The notes under the pieces were generated by a model, which saw nothing but the letters and a program-made list of their open reading frames with translations, was not told the DNA's origin and searched no databases. Positions 24,734 through 34,616 of a stretch of 64,000 nucleotides of DNA are shown piece after piece; positions within the stretch are counted from its first letter, which is position 1, and each line of letters starts with the position of its first letter. Both the position numbers and the translations under genes were made by a program. The stretch is from contig BDIU01000127.1 of the NCBI GenBank assembly GCA_002118135.1, positions 62,001 to 126,000 on the forward strand. The letters are read 5' to 3'. The stretch comes from Trebouxia sp. TZW2008. Its lineage: Eukaryota; Chlorophyta; Trebouxiophyceae; Trebouxiales; Trebouxiaceae.

Positions 24734-25480
24734 CGCGCTGCTAAGTTATCACTTCACAATTTTCTGCTAGAGTGCACTTTGTAGTTGACTGTTTGTCCTT
24801 TGGTGGCTATTGAGTTTGAATATGATGATGACTAAGCCAACAGATAGAGATGACATCTGACATTGTCATTAGGTATGATCAGAACAGTCCATGTAATGCA
24901 CCGTGTTGTCGCAGCACCCACTGTATCGATACTGTGCAAGCGATTGCTGTAATTAGAGCAGGCCCGCAATGTTCTCATGAATGTACAGAATTACAGAATA
25001 GTCCTTGTACTTGCAATATTATGGCATGTATTTGCAGTGTTTCAACTGTTCCTGCCACTGCATCGTGTCAGAGGCACAGGGACGTTGAATCAGGTGCATT
25101 TGGGAGCTGCACAAACAGATGACGGTTCGTCGACTTGATCTCATCGCACTGCAGCTGTTTGCAAGTGCATCTAGCGCTCCATGCTCAAAGCCAGATGACT
25201 TTCATCCTTACAGTAACACCAGAAAGTTGCAAGCTTAAAAGTTTCAAGTTTAACTGGCAAAACGTGTTTACACAGATAGAGGTCTCCAGTGTTTTGTAAG
25301 CAAGTAAGTTGCTGTTCACATGAACACAGGTGCTTCCTGACATGCAGAAATTGAGGCATCAGCTGCCTAAGCCAAGTAAGATCTGATGTGACTCATCACA
25401 TCGCAACCTGATGTTGCCAGAACAATGCCCCACACTTGCTTATGGATATGCTTGTTCTGCTTCAAGCTTTCAGGCAAGGA
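24734..25480. other. Convergent intergenic interval
   Basis: Between the membrane-protein stop (+) and PLP-enzyme stop (-). TGTAA occurs at ~24893 and ~24945 on the plus strand and at ~25206-25210 on the minus strand, fitting chlorophyte-type poly(A) signals for each gene. No exon supported. Confidence 0.45.
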
Positions 25481-28400
25481 CTAAACTTGCGTGAGGATCT
25501 GCTTGTTCTGCTTCAAGCCAGCAATGTTCACACCCAAGGAACCTGATGCGCTGTTATCAGGTGGCGTTTTACCCAGGCCAGAATCCTCCACTGCTTGAGC
25601 CGCCTCATGCACACCGTTCACGTTCTGCAATACTTCACCTAGGGCAGGGCCGTTGCTACTGCCCAGACTGAGCGCATTAGCCCTTCCACCAATGGACGCC
25701 AATGCATGCTCAAAATCTTGTATCAAGTCTGCTGTAGCTTCAATACCGCATGCTAGTCTCACCAGACCGTCACCAATGCCACATCTCTGCAAAGCGCATT
25801 TCAGTGTATTACTGTACGGCAATGGCGAACTTTGTTTGGAAGAGCTGTCACAGTTGCACCTGCAGCTTACCTGCTTCACCACAGGGGAATGAACAAAGGC
25901 AGAAGGCAGGCGGAAGGCGTAAACTCCCTTGGTAAGGACACTCAATATAAGGACACTCTTGATGTGGGGACAACGCCATTGGTAAACAATCACTGCATTC
26001 TGAATGCAGTGATCCCTCTGAGTAAGGACAAATTGAATTAAGGACAAATTGAATTAAGGACAAATTGAATTAAGGACAAATTGAGTTAAGGACAAATTGA
26101 ATTAAGGACACATTGAATTAAGGACAAATTTGTTGGTAATGCAGTAAAGCAATCATTACAGAGAGAGTTCACGGTACAGTGCCTCAAAAAGTACTGCATG
26201 GCATGAAATGCTTGCCACACAAGGGCTGTCTGTCAAACAGGACGCAGCTGTTAGCAGCCGTCGATACTCAATGGTATGCGCACAGAAACAAGGAAACCCA
26301 GTGGGATGCTAACACATCAAGCCATGCACATGCTGAGCACCTCAACAGTACCACACATCTGATTTCACTTGCATACGGCAGGAACACATCACACAGTCAA
26401 CCTATGCACTGTGGACAAGGCCAACATATGCTTCAAGGGTAAAGGCTGGTACCTGGCGTTCTTCCTGAGGCATGCCAACGTGTGTGGTGGTGGCTGGTCT
26501 AGTGATGAGGGACTCTACTCCTCCTAGACTGGGCGCCACCAAGGGGATCTTCAAGGTCTGCATGCACAGCATCAAAGAATTACGCAGTACACTAAAAGTC
26601 ATTCTTCTTGAAGCATGCCTACATGTGTGATGGCTGCGGAGCAGATGATGAGGGACTCTACTCCTCCTAGACTGGGCGCCGCCAAGGGGATCTTCAAGGT
26701 CTGCATGCACAGCACTTACATTTTGAGTGCCAATGTTGCCTGAAGGTCTGATGTTGTGTTATGCATGCCAAGCAGCATGTGTGATTGACAAACACAGTGT
26801 TTAAGTTCTTCGCTCCGGCACAAAAGCTGCGAAAGCGATTTTTGTCACCTGATGTAGATGCGTGTTACCAACTTCATACGCACGCATCTTGGATAGCTAT
26901 GCAAAAGCTGGTATGTGCATGACATGTTGCAAACCCTTCTACATTCCTTGTGCAGAACCCTCAAATGCACGGTCAGATCTATGACAGGCAAGCAAACCAT
27001 GCAAGGGGTCTTGCGTGCCTGTCATCAAATTTTCCAAGCGTTTGGGAATACTGCAAGGACTGAGAGTGACCTGAAACATGTTTCAGCAGCTGGGCCACTA
27101 GACCAGACGCACATTCAGGGAAAGATACAGAAACGGAGCGAGAAAGGACTGGACAATGACTTCAGCAGCTGAATTAACAAATGACAAGAACATGACATGA
27201 CATCAGCATCTGCATTACTAACAGAAAGCACTGCAACCTGGAACATGAGTTCGGCAGCTGGAGCTCCTCCTGTGAGCTCAAAGCTGACCACCCCCCCTGC
27301 TTGACCCCCCATCAGCTTCTGCACCCTAGGGAAGTAGGGATGGTCCGGCAGAGCAGGGTACACCACCCTTGACACCTGCCACAGCATGTTCCTCTCAAAG
27401 CCTCAGCAGACAAACAAGGACTGAGACCAAGCTTGTGCAGACTGGCGCATGGCACAAGCAGCATTATACTGTCTTGCCCAACGCCCAGCTTGAGTCACCG
27501 TCAGCTTCTGCACCCTGGGGAGGTACGGATGGTCCAGCAGAGCGGGGTACACCACCCTTGACCCCTGCCACAGCAGCAAATTGTCAGCTCCTCAGAAGCG
27601 AGAACCAGCATCACAAGCAAGTGTGTACAGATTGACACACATGTCCATCTTTGCCCCCCCCCCGCCCCCCCTCCCCGCCTTCTCCTTCCTTTGAACCCTG
27701 GCAGCTTCTGCACCCTAGGGAAGTAGGTGGTCTGGCAACGCAGGGTAAACCACACTTGACACCTGTTACACCAAGTCGTTGTCAACGCCTTAACAGACAG
27801 AACAAGGCCCAAGATCAAGCTTGTGCAGACGGGTTCATGGCACATGCAGCATTATATTGTCTTGCCCCACCCTCAGCTTGAACCTACATCAGCTTCGGCA
27901 TTTTGGGGAAGTACGGTCAGTGAGGCAAAGCAGGGTATATCACCCTTGACACCTGTCACACAAAGGCTCTTGTCAAAGTCAATGGACTTTCAAAGCCTTA
28001 ACAGACAAAGCAAAGACCAAGAGGAGTCTAGCATGGCATTGCCATTAGCTTCTGCATCCTGGGAAAAATAGGGGTGGTTTGTCGGAGCAGGGTACACCAC
28101 TTTTGACACCTGACACACCAAGTCATTGTCAAAGGGACAGCAGACAGAACAAACACCAAGACTGAAATCGTGCAGCCTGGCACATTGCATGCTTAGCATA
28201 ATACTGTGATGTACAACCCTCAAAGGACCCTCCAGCAGTTTCTGCGCCCTGGAGAAGTGAGCAAACACAGTTGCCGAGTCGTGCTGCGACTCACATAGCA
28301 AATGAGACAACAGAGGCACAGCATACCTGTGGTTGATTCTGTAGAAATTGTGCGACAGCCAAGGCATTGGCTGATTGCTGTCGCACTCTAAGGGGCAACG

Positions 28401-31400
28401 TCTTGATCCCTCTTTGCAGTAGGAAGCAGGCGTGAGGATCCAAAGTGCCTCCCAAGTGGTTGAGCCTCGATACTAGCTGCATCAGCAATGGAAGCCTGTT
28501 ACTTTGTGATATGAGTCATGCGACAGCAGACTTGGGCGGAACGACACATGATACTTCCAAGCTTGGGATATAGAGACAGAAAGCTTGATATCAGGCAGCT
28601 ACTGTATTTTGCAGCTTGTAAGAATGGCTTCTTGTTAGCATGTAAGTGTTCAACATTGTTGCTTGAACAGACATCATGCAGATGAATATGAGCAAGCTTT
28701 GCTCCCAACTTTTAACATGTTTGCCAGCTTCCTGCCAGCATTTGACTCTTTGGCAGCGTGGATGGGTTAGCAAACATGCAGAGTCTGGCTGAACATGCAT
28801 GACACAGGCTGCATCTTGCATGTTGATCTTATATAAACAGAGCACCAGAGCTCAACTCACCTTCTTCATGAAATCAGCCTTGCCAGCAACAACTCCAGCT
28901 ATGAGGTCAGAGTGGCCGTTGAGGTACTTTGTGGCGCTCTCACACACCACATCAATGCCCACTTCTGCCGGCCTGCAGTGCATAGATGTTGTTCTTGCGT
29001 TGCTTACTGATGTCAAAAGGCGCCTTCAAGTTATTGGTGGCACACTCACACACCATATCATTGCCCACCTCCGCCAGCCTGGAGTGCATAGAAGTTGATT
29101 CTTGTGATCTTGTGCTGGTTGATGATGTCAGAAACGGCCATTGAGGTATGTTGTGGCACTCTTACACACCACATCAATGCCCACTTCTGCCGGCCTCCAG
29201 CATACACAGGGCATGGATTGTGCTGTTCAATGACACATTCAGATGCTTGACGGCACTCTCACACCCAACAGCAAGGCCCACATCAGTAGGACTGTAGCAT
29301 GAAGAAGTCATCAAAGGATGACCATTGGTGCCACAGTGGGCTTTAGGGTACTATGTGGCACTCTCACACACCACATCAATACCTACTTCTGCCGGCCTGC
29401 AGCACACACCGGTTATATTGGTACCACACAATGATGCAATGCAACACAAGTGAAGTGGCACACGTTCTGGCGCTGTCCATAGTGATTCCAGGCTGCTTAG
29501 GTCCACAGCGCTCTCACACACCGCATCGTTGCCCACTTCTGTCAGCCTGCAGCACACACACGGCATTGATTATGCTGTTGAATGCAAGTCTACCATACAT
29601 TGCAAGACTGCTGAACCGGCACAGGTACTTTCAATACGATGTCAGGCTCTTCAATAGTTCGAGGCACCCTCACGCTTTAAAATCAATGCCCAGTTCTGCC
29701 GGCCTGCAGCAGATGAGTCACCTTGTACTCAATAGTGATGCGTTGCAAGCATGCTCAATCTATTGTTTGCAAAAGTGGTGCAGCGAAAGACCGCTGGAAT
29801 GAGACAGGTATGGTCCGGGCAATGCAAAGCTTCCTTGGGACCATGATGCTCACGGCATTGAAAGCTCTTGTCTCCTTTTCCACAATGCAAGCACTTGTCG
29901 CACTCTCACACTCAAACCTGCTGCACAGGCAAAGGTGTTGGCTGCTTTCTCCCCGACTAGGGACTATTTTTTTGAGGTTGAGTCAAGCAGCATTTCATGG
30001 CTCACCTGAAGACTGCTGGGCTGTCAAAGGTGTTGTCATGACTCCCTTTCTGGTTGTCTGCTGAGGCAATCAGCATCTTGATGCTTACTTCAGCCACCTG
30101 TGACTTGTCGGTGAGGCAGTCGATTTTCAACACTGAGGTCAATTTCTGACGGACAAGCAGGTATATGCACACCTGAAGATTGCAGGGCCTGCAAAGGTGT
30201 TGTCGATGACGCTGGTGAGACCACGCTCCTTGCAAAAGGCTGCAACAGCTGGAATATCAGGCATCTCCAACAGAGGGTTGCTGATGGTTTCAACGTAGAA
30301 CACCTGCAGTTAAGCACCATAGCTGCTCATGCAGGATGTTTGGTGCCTAAAGCGTCTCCAACAAGGAGATGCTGATGAATCCAATGCAGAGCAGACAATG
30401 TACAACATTTGCAGTCAATCAAATACATGTTCAGCATGGCCATGCAGACCCACTAGACAAAAGCTTGTATAAGTGCATAAATAGGCAAGGTAGCAACTGT
30501 GGAAAGAACGGCTGCATGACAGTGACTGCTCATTGCACGTACTGGGCACAGAGTTAGTCAACAGCAGCTGACCTTTGTGTCTGGCTTTGCATCATTTGCA
30601 TGCTTGCATGTGCAACATTGTCGTACAGGCCTTGTACAGTGCAGATGCACAAACAAACAAAATATCTATGCTGGTGAACTAGTAAGATATTTGACTTAGA
30701 TTGCATTGTGTCCTGTGGCCCACTTGTTGGTTCTCTGAAAGGACGCTAAACTGCTTTACATTGGCATTGTCTGTATGACCCCCTGCTGGGTCCCTATGAC
30801 AGCAAATATGTATTGATTGATTGATTGAAAGGGAACAGCTGCATGACAGTGGATGCTCATTGAACATCCTGGGCGCATTGCAAGTCAGCGGCTACTGCAT
30901 CTACCTTCAGCTCTGACATTGTATGCATTGAATGCGGTGCAGATCAGCAGCAGCTGACCTTTGTGTTTGGTTTCACTTCTGCAGCCCAAGTTTCCGGCTT
31001 GTCTGCATCAACTCTGGTGAATGATATGCCAAAGTCTGGCAAATCCTTGGTAACAAACATCTCTGTCCCGCCGTACAGCGACTGCTGGACAAGCATGTGA
31101 TCGCCTGACTTGAGAAGGGTCAGGAGGGTTGTGCTGATAGCGGCCATGCCGCTAGAAGTCACCATGGCTGCCTCGGTCTTTTCCAGGGCAGCCAATTTCT
31201 TTGCCAAAGCCTGCATGGAAAACATCTGTTGTTTTGAAAGGCATTGTACAGCAGATCCTATTGTGATGAGCAGCCAAGGCTGGTCATGCTTACATATTGC
31301 AGCAAGACTGTCTACTACGTCGCCCGCTGCAAGCATATGTATGCTACAAAGCTATCGGGGATGATGAATTGTGGCATTGACAGAGAAACTCACATCGTGG

Positions 31401-31576
31401 TTCGGCGTGTTGTTGCATCGTGCGTATTTGACTTCGTCATAGCCCTTTGCAATGTCGCCGTCAAAAACGTATGTAGCTGACTGGAAGATTGGTGTGGTCG
31501 CTGCTCCTGCATAGTGGTCTTTATCGCCAATGTGCACAGCCTCCGTCTCTATGTGCCAAGTCCCCGGCAACGACAT
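25481..31576 (-). CDS. Cys/Met-metabolism PLP-dependent enzyme (cystathionine gamma-/beta-lyase-like)
   Basis: Exons on the minus strand: 31394-31576, 30959-31210, 30173-30303, 28861-28972, 28327-28476, 27238-27375, 26453-26557, 25481-25786; phases all agree, giving 458 residues ending at TAG. Family marks in order: [71 protein letters not shown] with the PLP-binding lysine K204, [28 protein letters not shown] and [14 protein letters not shown]. These enzymes make or cleave cystathionine or methionine-type thioethers; which reaction cannot be decided here. A ~65-residue Gly/Asn-rich C-terminal tail beyond the usual end is unusual. The ATG is followed at once by family-like sequence with no clear transit peptide. 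Most introns carry exon-edge copies. Confidence 0.92.
25989..26013. other. Perfect 12-base inverted repeat (hairpin)
   Basis: ATCACTGCATTC and GAATGCAGTGAT are separated by a single T. It sits in the last intron of the PLP enzyme, next to the 16-base repeat array. Confidence 0.85.
26022..26131. repeat. 16-base tandem repeat
   Basis: About seven copies of AAGGACAAATTGAATT with few changes, in the last PLP-enzyme intron. A related motif (TAAGGACACT) occurs just upstream at 25932-25956. It is not a telomere repeat. Confidence 0.9.
26600..26706 (-). repeat. Duplicate of PLP-enzyme exon 26453-26557
   Basis: Encodes [18 protein letters not shown] followed by a diverged [15 protein letters not shown]. 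The acceptor is intact, but the exon end and donor are altered. The copy lies ~145 bases upstream (in transcript order) of the exon used in the model. Confidence 0.8.
27490..28260 (-). repeat. Four to five copies of the PLP-enzyme 27238-27375 exon 5' edge
   Basis: Diverged copies of the acceptor plus the [27 protein letters not shown] stretch are centred near 27540, 27740, 27925 and 28085, with a weaker one near 28240. They all lie in the intron just upstream of the true exon. Most carry indels; a homopolymer C run at 27654-27671 lies between two of them. Confidence 0.75.
28985..29925 (-). repeat. Array of copies of the PLP-enzyme lysine exon 5' edge
   Basis: At least six decayed copies of the junction CTGCAG followed by GCCGGCAGAAGTGGGC, continuing into the part encoding [12 protein letters not shown]. 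They are centred near 29065, 29175, 29270, 29375, 29530 and 29685, with a fragment near 29900. The functional exon, which alone contains the PLP lysine, is the last unit (28861-28972). Confidence 0.8.
30001..30060 (-). repeat. Copy of the PLP-enzyme 30173-30303 exon 3' edge
   Basis: Encodes [11 protein letters not shown] before a GTGAGC donor, parallel to [13 protein letters not shown] of the true exon and in the same donor phase. Candidate acceptors give 52 or 55 bases, not a multiple of three, so inclusion as an extra exon would break the frame. Confidence 0.65.
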
Positions 31577-32317
31577 GCCTGCCGCTCGGACTTGATCGTA
31601 CAGTTCAGGCCGCTCGCTGGTGTTGTGGCAAAGATCTTCTGCTGGCAGATGCTACTGTGTCAACCCTTTGTCGACAGGTTGGGCTGCGCAGCGCTTAGCA
31701 GCCCCACAAGGCGAAGGTTAGTCGGAAAGTCGGGCACTGACTGCCGTCGAAACGCTGTGCTTCGCTCGCGTGGCTAGCAGATGTGTGCACAGTAACACAG
31801 CAACTTCTAAGAGGCAGCCCTCGCAGCAAACAAAGGGGCCCCGCTGCGCTTGCAAGCTAATTGACCTCGATCAAGAACGGCGTGCGCTATTCTTCGCCTC
31901 TGTGCAGCACAACTTCCGACAGTGGCAGCTGATGCCGATCACGGGCAATCATGGCGAATTAGTAAACTTAGTAAAGCTCTATCCTTAGAGGGTATTTCCA
32001 CTAGTGTCGTGGAATAGTGTACGTAATGAGTCGAAACCGGCAGTTCTGAATCAAGAATGTAGCTCGACAAGTTGTCGCGGCAGTGGTTTTTCTTCAGACC
32101 ACTGTTGACATCAATCGGGCAGCAGGGCTCGTAAATGGGGTCAGTGTTTGGGTGCAGAGGACTACATAGTGGCATTACAGGTTTGATCACTGGTACCCTG
32201 TACATCCCAAGGATCGAATCTCAACACAGTATGTTGTTCCACTGAGACATAGGTAAAGACATCATACGATTGCAAAATTTGGCAGAACTGGCCAAAGCAA
32301 CATGGGACTTGCATGTG
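31577..32317. other. Intergenic interval, PLP-enzyme promoter
   Basis: Lies upstream of the PLP-enzyme start and downstream of the EP-like stop (both minus). A TGTAA on the minus strand near 32172 could end the EP-like transcript. No exon supported. A tRNA-like GGATCGAATC near 32211 has no cloverleaf. Confidence 0.4.
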
Positions 32318-33959
32318 TCAGCAGCAGTTTTCTGACATTACAACAGAAAGAGCATCAAGAGCATGGTGCCCTGACGACTCTGAGTGCATGCGGCGCGTTA
32401 CTTGACGATCATCACACAGTGTCATGTTCAATGCCTTTGAGTCCTCTGTCAATGACTGCGAGCGACCAGCAGAACACAAGCTCTGTTCCATTAGTGCAAA
32501 CTCTATGGATGACTGAGGTGTTCTGCCCTTGCGCCGCAGCCACAGCTCCTCCAGAAAGTCATACCTGCACCAAAAAGCAGTCAAGTCTTGTGTCTGGAGT
32601 TCTCAAACAACAAGCTTTGTTTCAAAGGCTTGCACCTGCACCTGATTGACCAAGAAGCTCACACTGACAAAGCAACCCGCAAATGCAGAAGCACAGCTGG
32701 CCAGGCACAAGCTTGCAAAAGAGGCAACTACTTTATTGCCAGGCTTGAGCAGATTGGTCGACCAATGCATGCTGACTGCATATCTGCTTTTCTGCACGGA
32801 CATTGCAACAGCTCTGTTGAGCTGATGATGCAGCCAGCCAACAATGTTCAAGCGTTTTGTCAGGGTATGCCATCATACGCTGCTGCAATTGCCTGTACCT
32901 GCCAGGTCTGTTTCCCTCCAAGTAATGGCCTACTCCTGACATAGACTTTAGGCCATAGTGGTTGGCAATGTCAGAAGGCTCCACAAGCAGCCTGTACATG
33001 TTGCCTCTGTACAGCCAGATGTTCTGCTTCTCAAAGAACTCCTCGGGTAGCTTCTTCTGCAACAGTGCACTGACACATGCTGTTGAGATTGCATTGTATG
33101 TGATACAAGCACTTCAACCCGGTTAGCTAGATTAAACAGCTGCAATTGCTCCTGCACGAGATAAAGCTGCTACAATTGCATGCAAATGCATATGTACAAG
33201 GAGACATGGACATCTGTGCGTATATTTGGGCATGCATACAGTTCTGCCCTGTATGCATATGTCATCAACAGTGTCATGCAGGCTGACCTTCTTCCAGAGG
33301 AAAATTGTTTCCCGCCAGAAGCCATTCACAATTGTCAGCTTTTGCTTGATGTCCCAGTCTTCCTCATGCTGCAGCTGCTTCAGGCGGGTGTAGTAAAGCA
33401 AATCAGATTCCTGGCACTTCTGGCGTTTGTACCTCTCTACCTCAAAGAGTATGCCCTAGCAGACATTAAAGGCAAGCAGATTTAGCATCGCAGGCCTGTG
33501 CATCAGCAGAATGCCCTGTTGCAGGATGCTGAGCTCTATCTGTGTGCCTTCAGGTTGATTGCAGATATGCGATGTCATGAATCTGAGGTGTCCGGGGTGC
33601 TCAGCGAGTGCAACCGGGGTACAGAAGTAATCGAGGCGCACTACTGGTCGAGCGGGGTCGTCTGTGGGTCGCGATGCAGCGATGCGGTGCATGTGAAAAG
33701 CTACCTGCACTTCCTTACTGTATTTGTAGGACTGCTCCGCTGCCCGCTGCTCCTTCCTGTCTTGCTCGTCCAACCGTCTGTTGCGTGCAGCGACGTACAA
33801 GTTGACGACGGAAAAGACGATGCCAATTCCTCCCAGAAACAGTGCGATGACCGCTGTTGACAAGGTGCTTCCAGCAAGCATTGCCGAGCTAGCGCGGTCG
33901 CAATTGACAATGCCAGCGTTTGTTGTATGCTGTCGACTTACGGATATGCTATGACTCAT
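32318..33959 (-). CDS. Membrane-anchored protein with an EDS1-type EP-like domain
   Basis: Exons on the minus strand: 33615-33959, 33288-33455, 32899-33056, 32318-32564; phases agree (305 residues). Residues ~33-56 form one membrane segment (TAVIALFLGGIGIVFSVV), followed by a charged helix (RRLDEQDRKEQRAAEQ). From ~118 the sequence follows the EP domain of plant EDS1/PAD4/SAG101: EVERYKRQKC, then FWRETIFLWKK, KKLPEEFFEKQNIW, the strong block MYRLLVEPSDIANHYG, and GHYLEGNRPGRYDFLEELW. I recall the EDS1 equivalents as LPDEFEGRKEWI, YRRLVEPLDIANYY and GRPKRY. The alpha/beta-hydrolase (lipase) half of EDS1 is absent. EP domains mediate partner binding and small-molecule recognition in plant immunity; the role here is unknown. 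Without the 33456-33614 intron, the frame reads to an in-frame TAG at 33456-33458. Start and last exon are less certain. Confidence 0.65.
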
Positions 33960-34616
33960 TTATGCGTCATGGTGATGTAAGCTGACTCAACACTCAGCAG
34001 GGGCGTTCGGGCCCGCGCATGCATGCACAAAACGTGCTGCTTTCTTGCGGTTGGCAGCTTGTGGTTTGCACGCTGCATGTGGCAAGGCTTACGGCGCCCT
34101 CACAAACAAGTGGAAGTGGCTGAAATTTTGTTCAAGCACTTGCCATGTCATTGTCATGAAACCAGCTGTTTCAGCATGCCGATTTTGCTGCCGAAAGCGC
34201 TGCCAGAATCACTGGCATGAGCGAAGCCTACAAACCTTTTGCATCTGCTGCCTCTTGCCCCCCCTCTTTCTTAGATGAGACTTTGTCAAAAGGGCCTTGC
34301 TGATGATGTCATTACCAGTCCCAGGTGTCGGTCAAATTCCTTCGTAGGTGGCCTCAGATAGAGCTGACTAGCGATCTCGCGCGGCCTCGATCGCGACTCT
34401 GAACGCAATCTGAGCTGCATGCATAGCAGTGCGGTGACTGGCAATAGCAGCGGACATCGACTACGAGCTCAACTTGGCAAACGCGTCGCTGCAGCGTCTA
34501 ACGCGTTGCTTGCTCTCTTAGCACAGTGCCTTTAGGCTTGCAGACAAAGACTCGACAGCATAGACGGCGCGCAAAGTGACCGCAGCCCTGCGGCTGCTGT
34601 GCAGTCCGCAGAGGCG
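33960..34616. other. Divergent promoter interval (EP-like / ABHD)
   Basis: Lies between outward-facing starts. The CpG-rich stretch 34370-34510 suggests the ABHD promoter. No exon supported. Confidence 0.45.

Noticed and set aside
26022..26131. Telomere-like or CRISPR-like repeats
   Set aside because: The 16-bp unit is not a telomere motif, has no spacers, and lies in an intron of a eukaryotic gene.
32190..32250. Possible tRNA T-arm (GGATCGAATC)
   Set aside because: No acceptor stem, D-arm or anticodon arm can be paired around it.
33456..33458. TAG read as glutamine (altered code)
   Set aside because: TAG ends the PLP enzyme and the ABHD gene after complete conserved domains, so the standard code fits; a 159-base intron explains this site.
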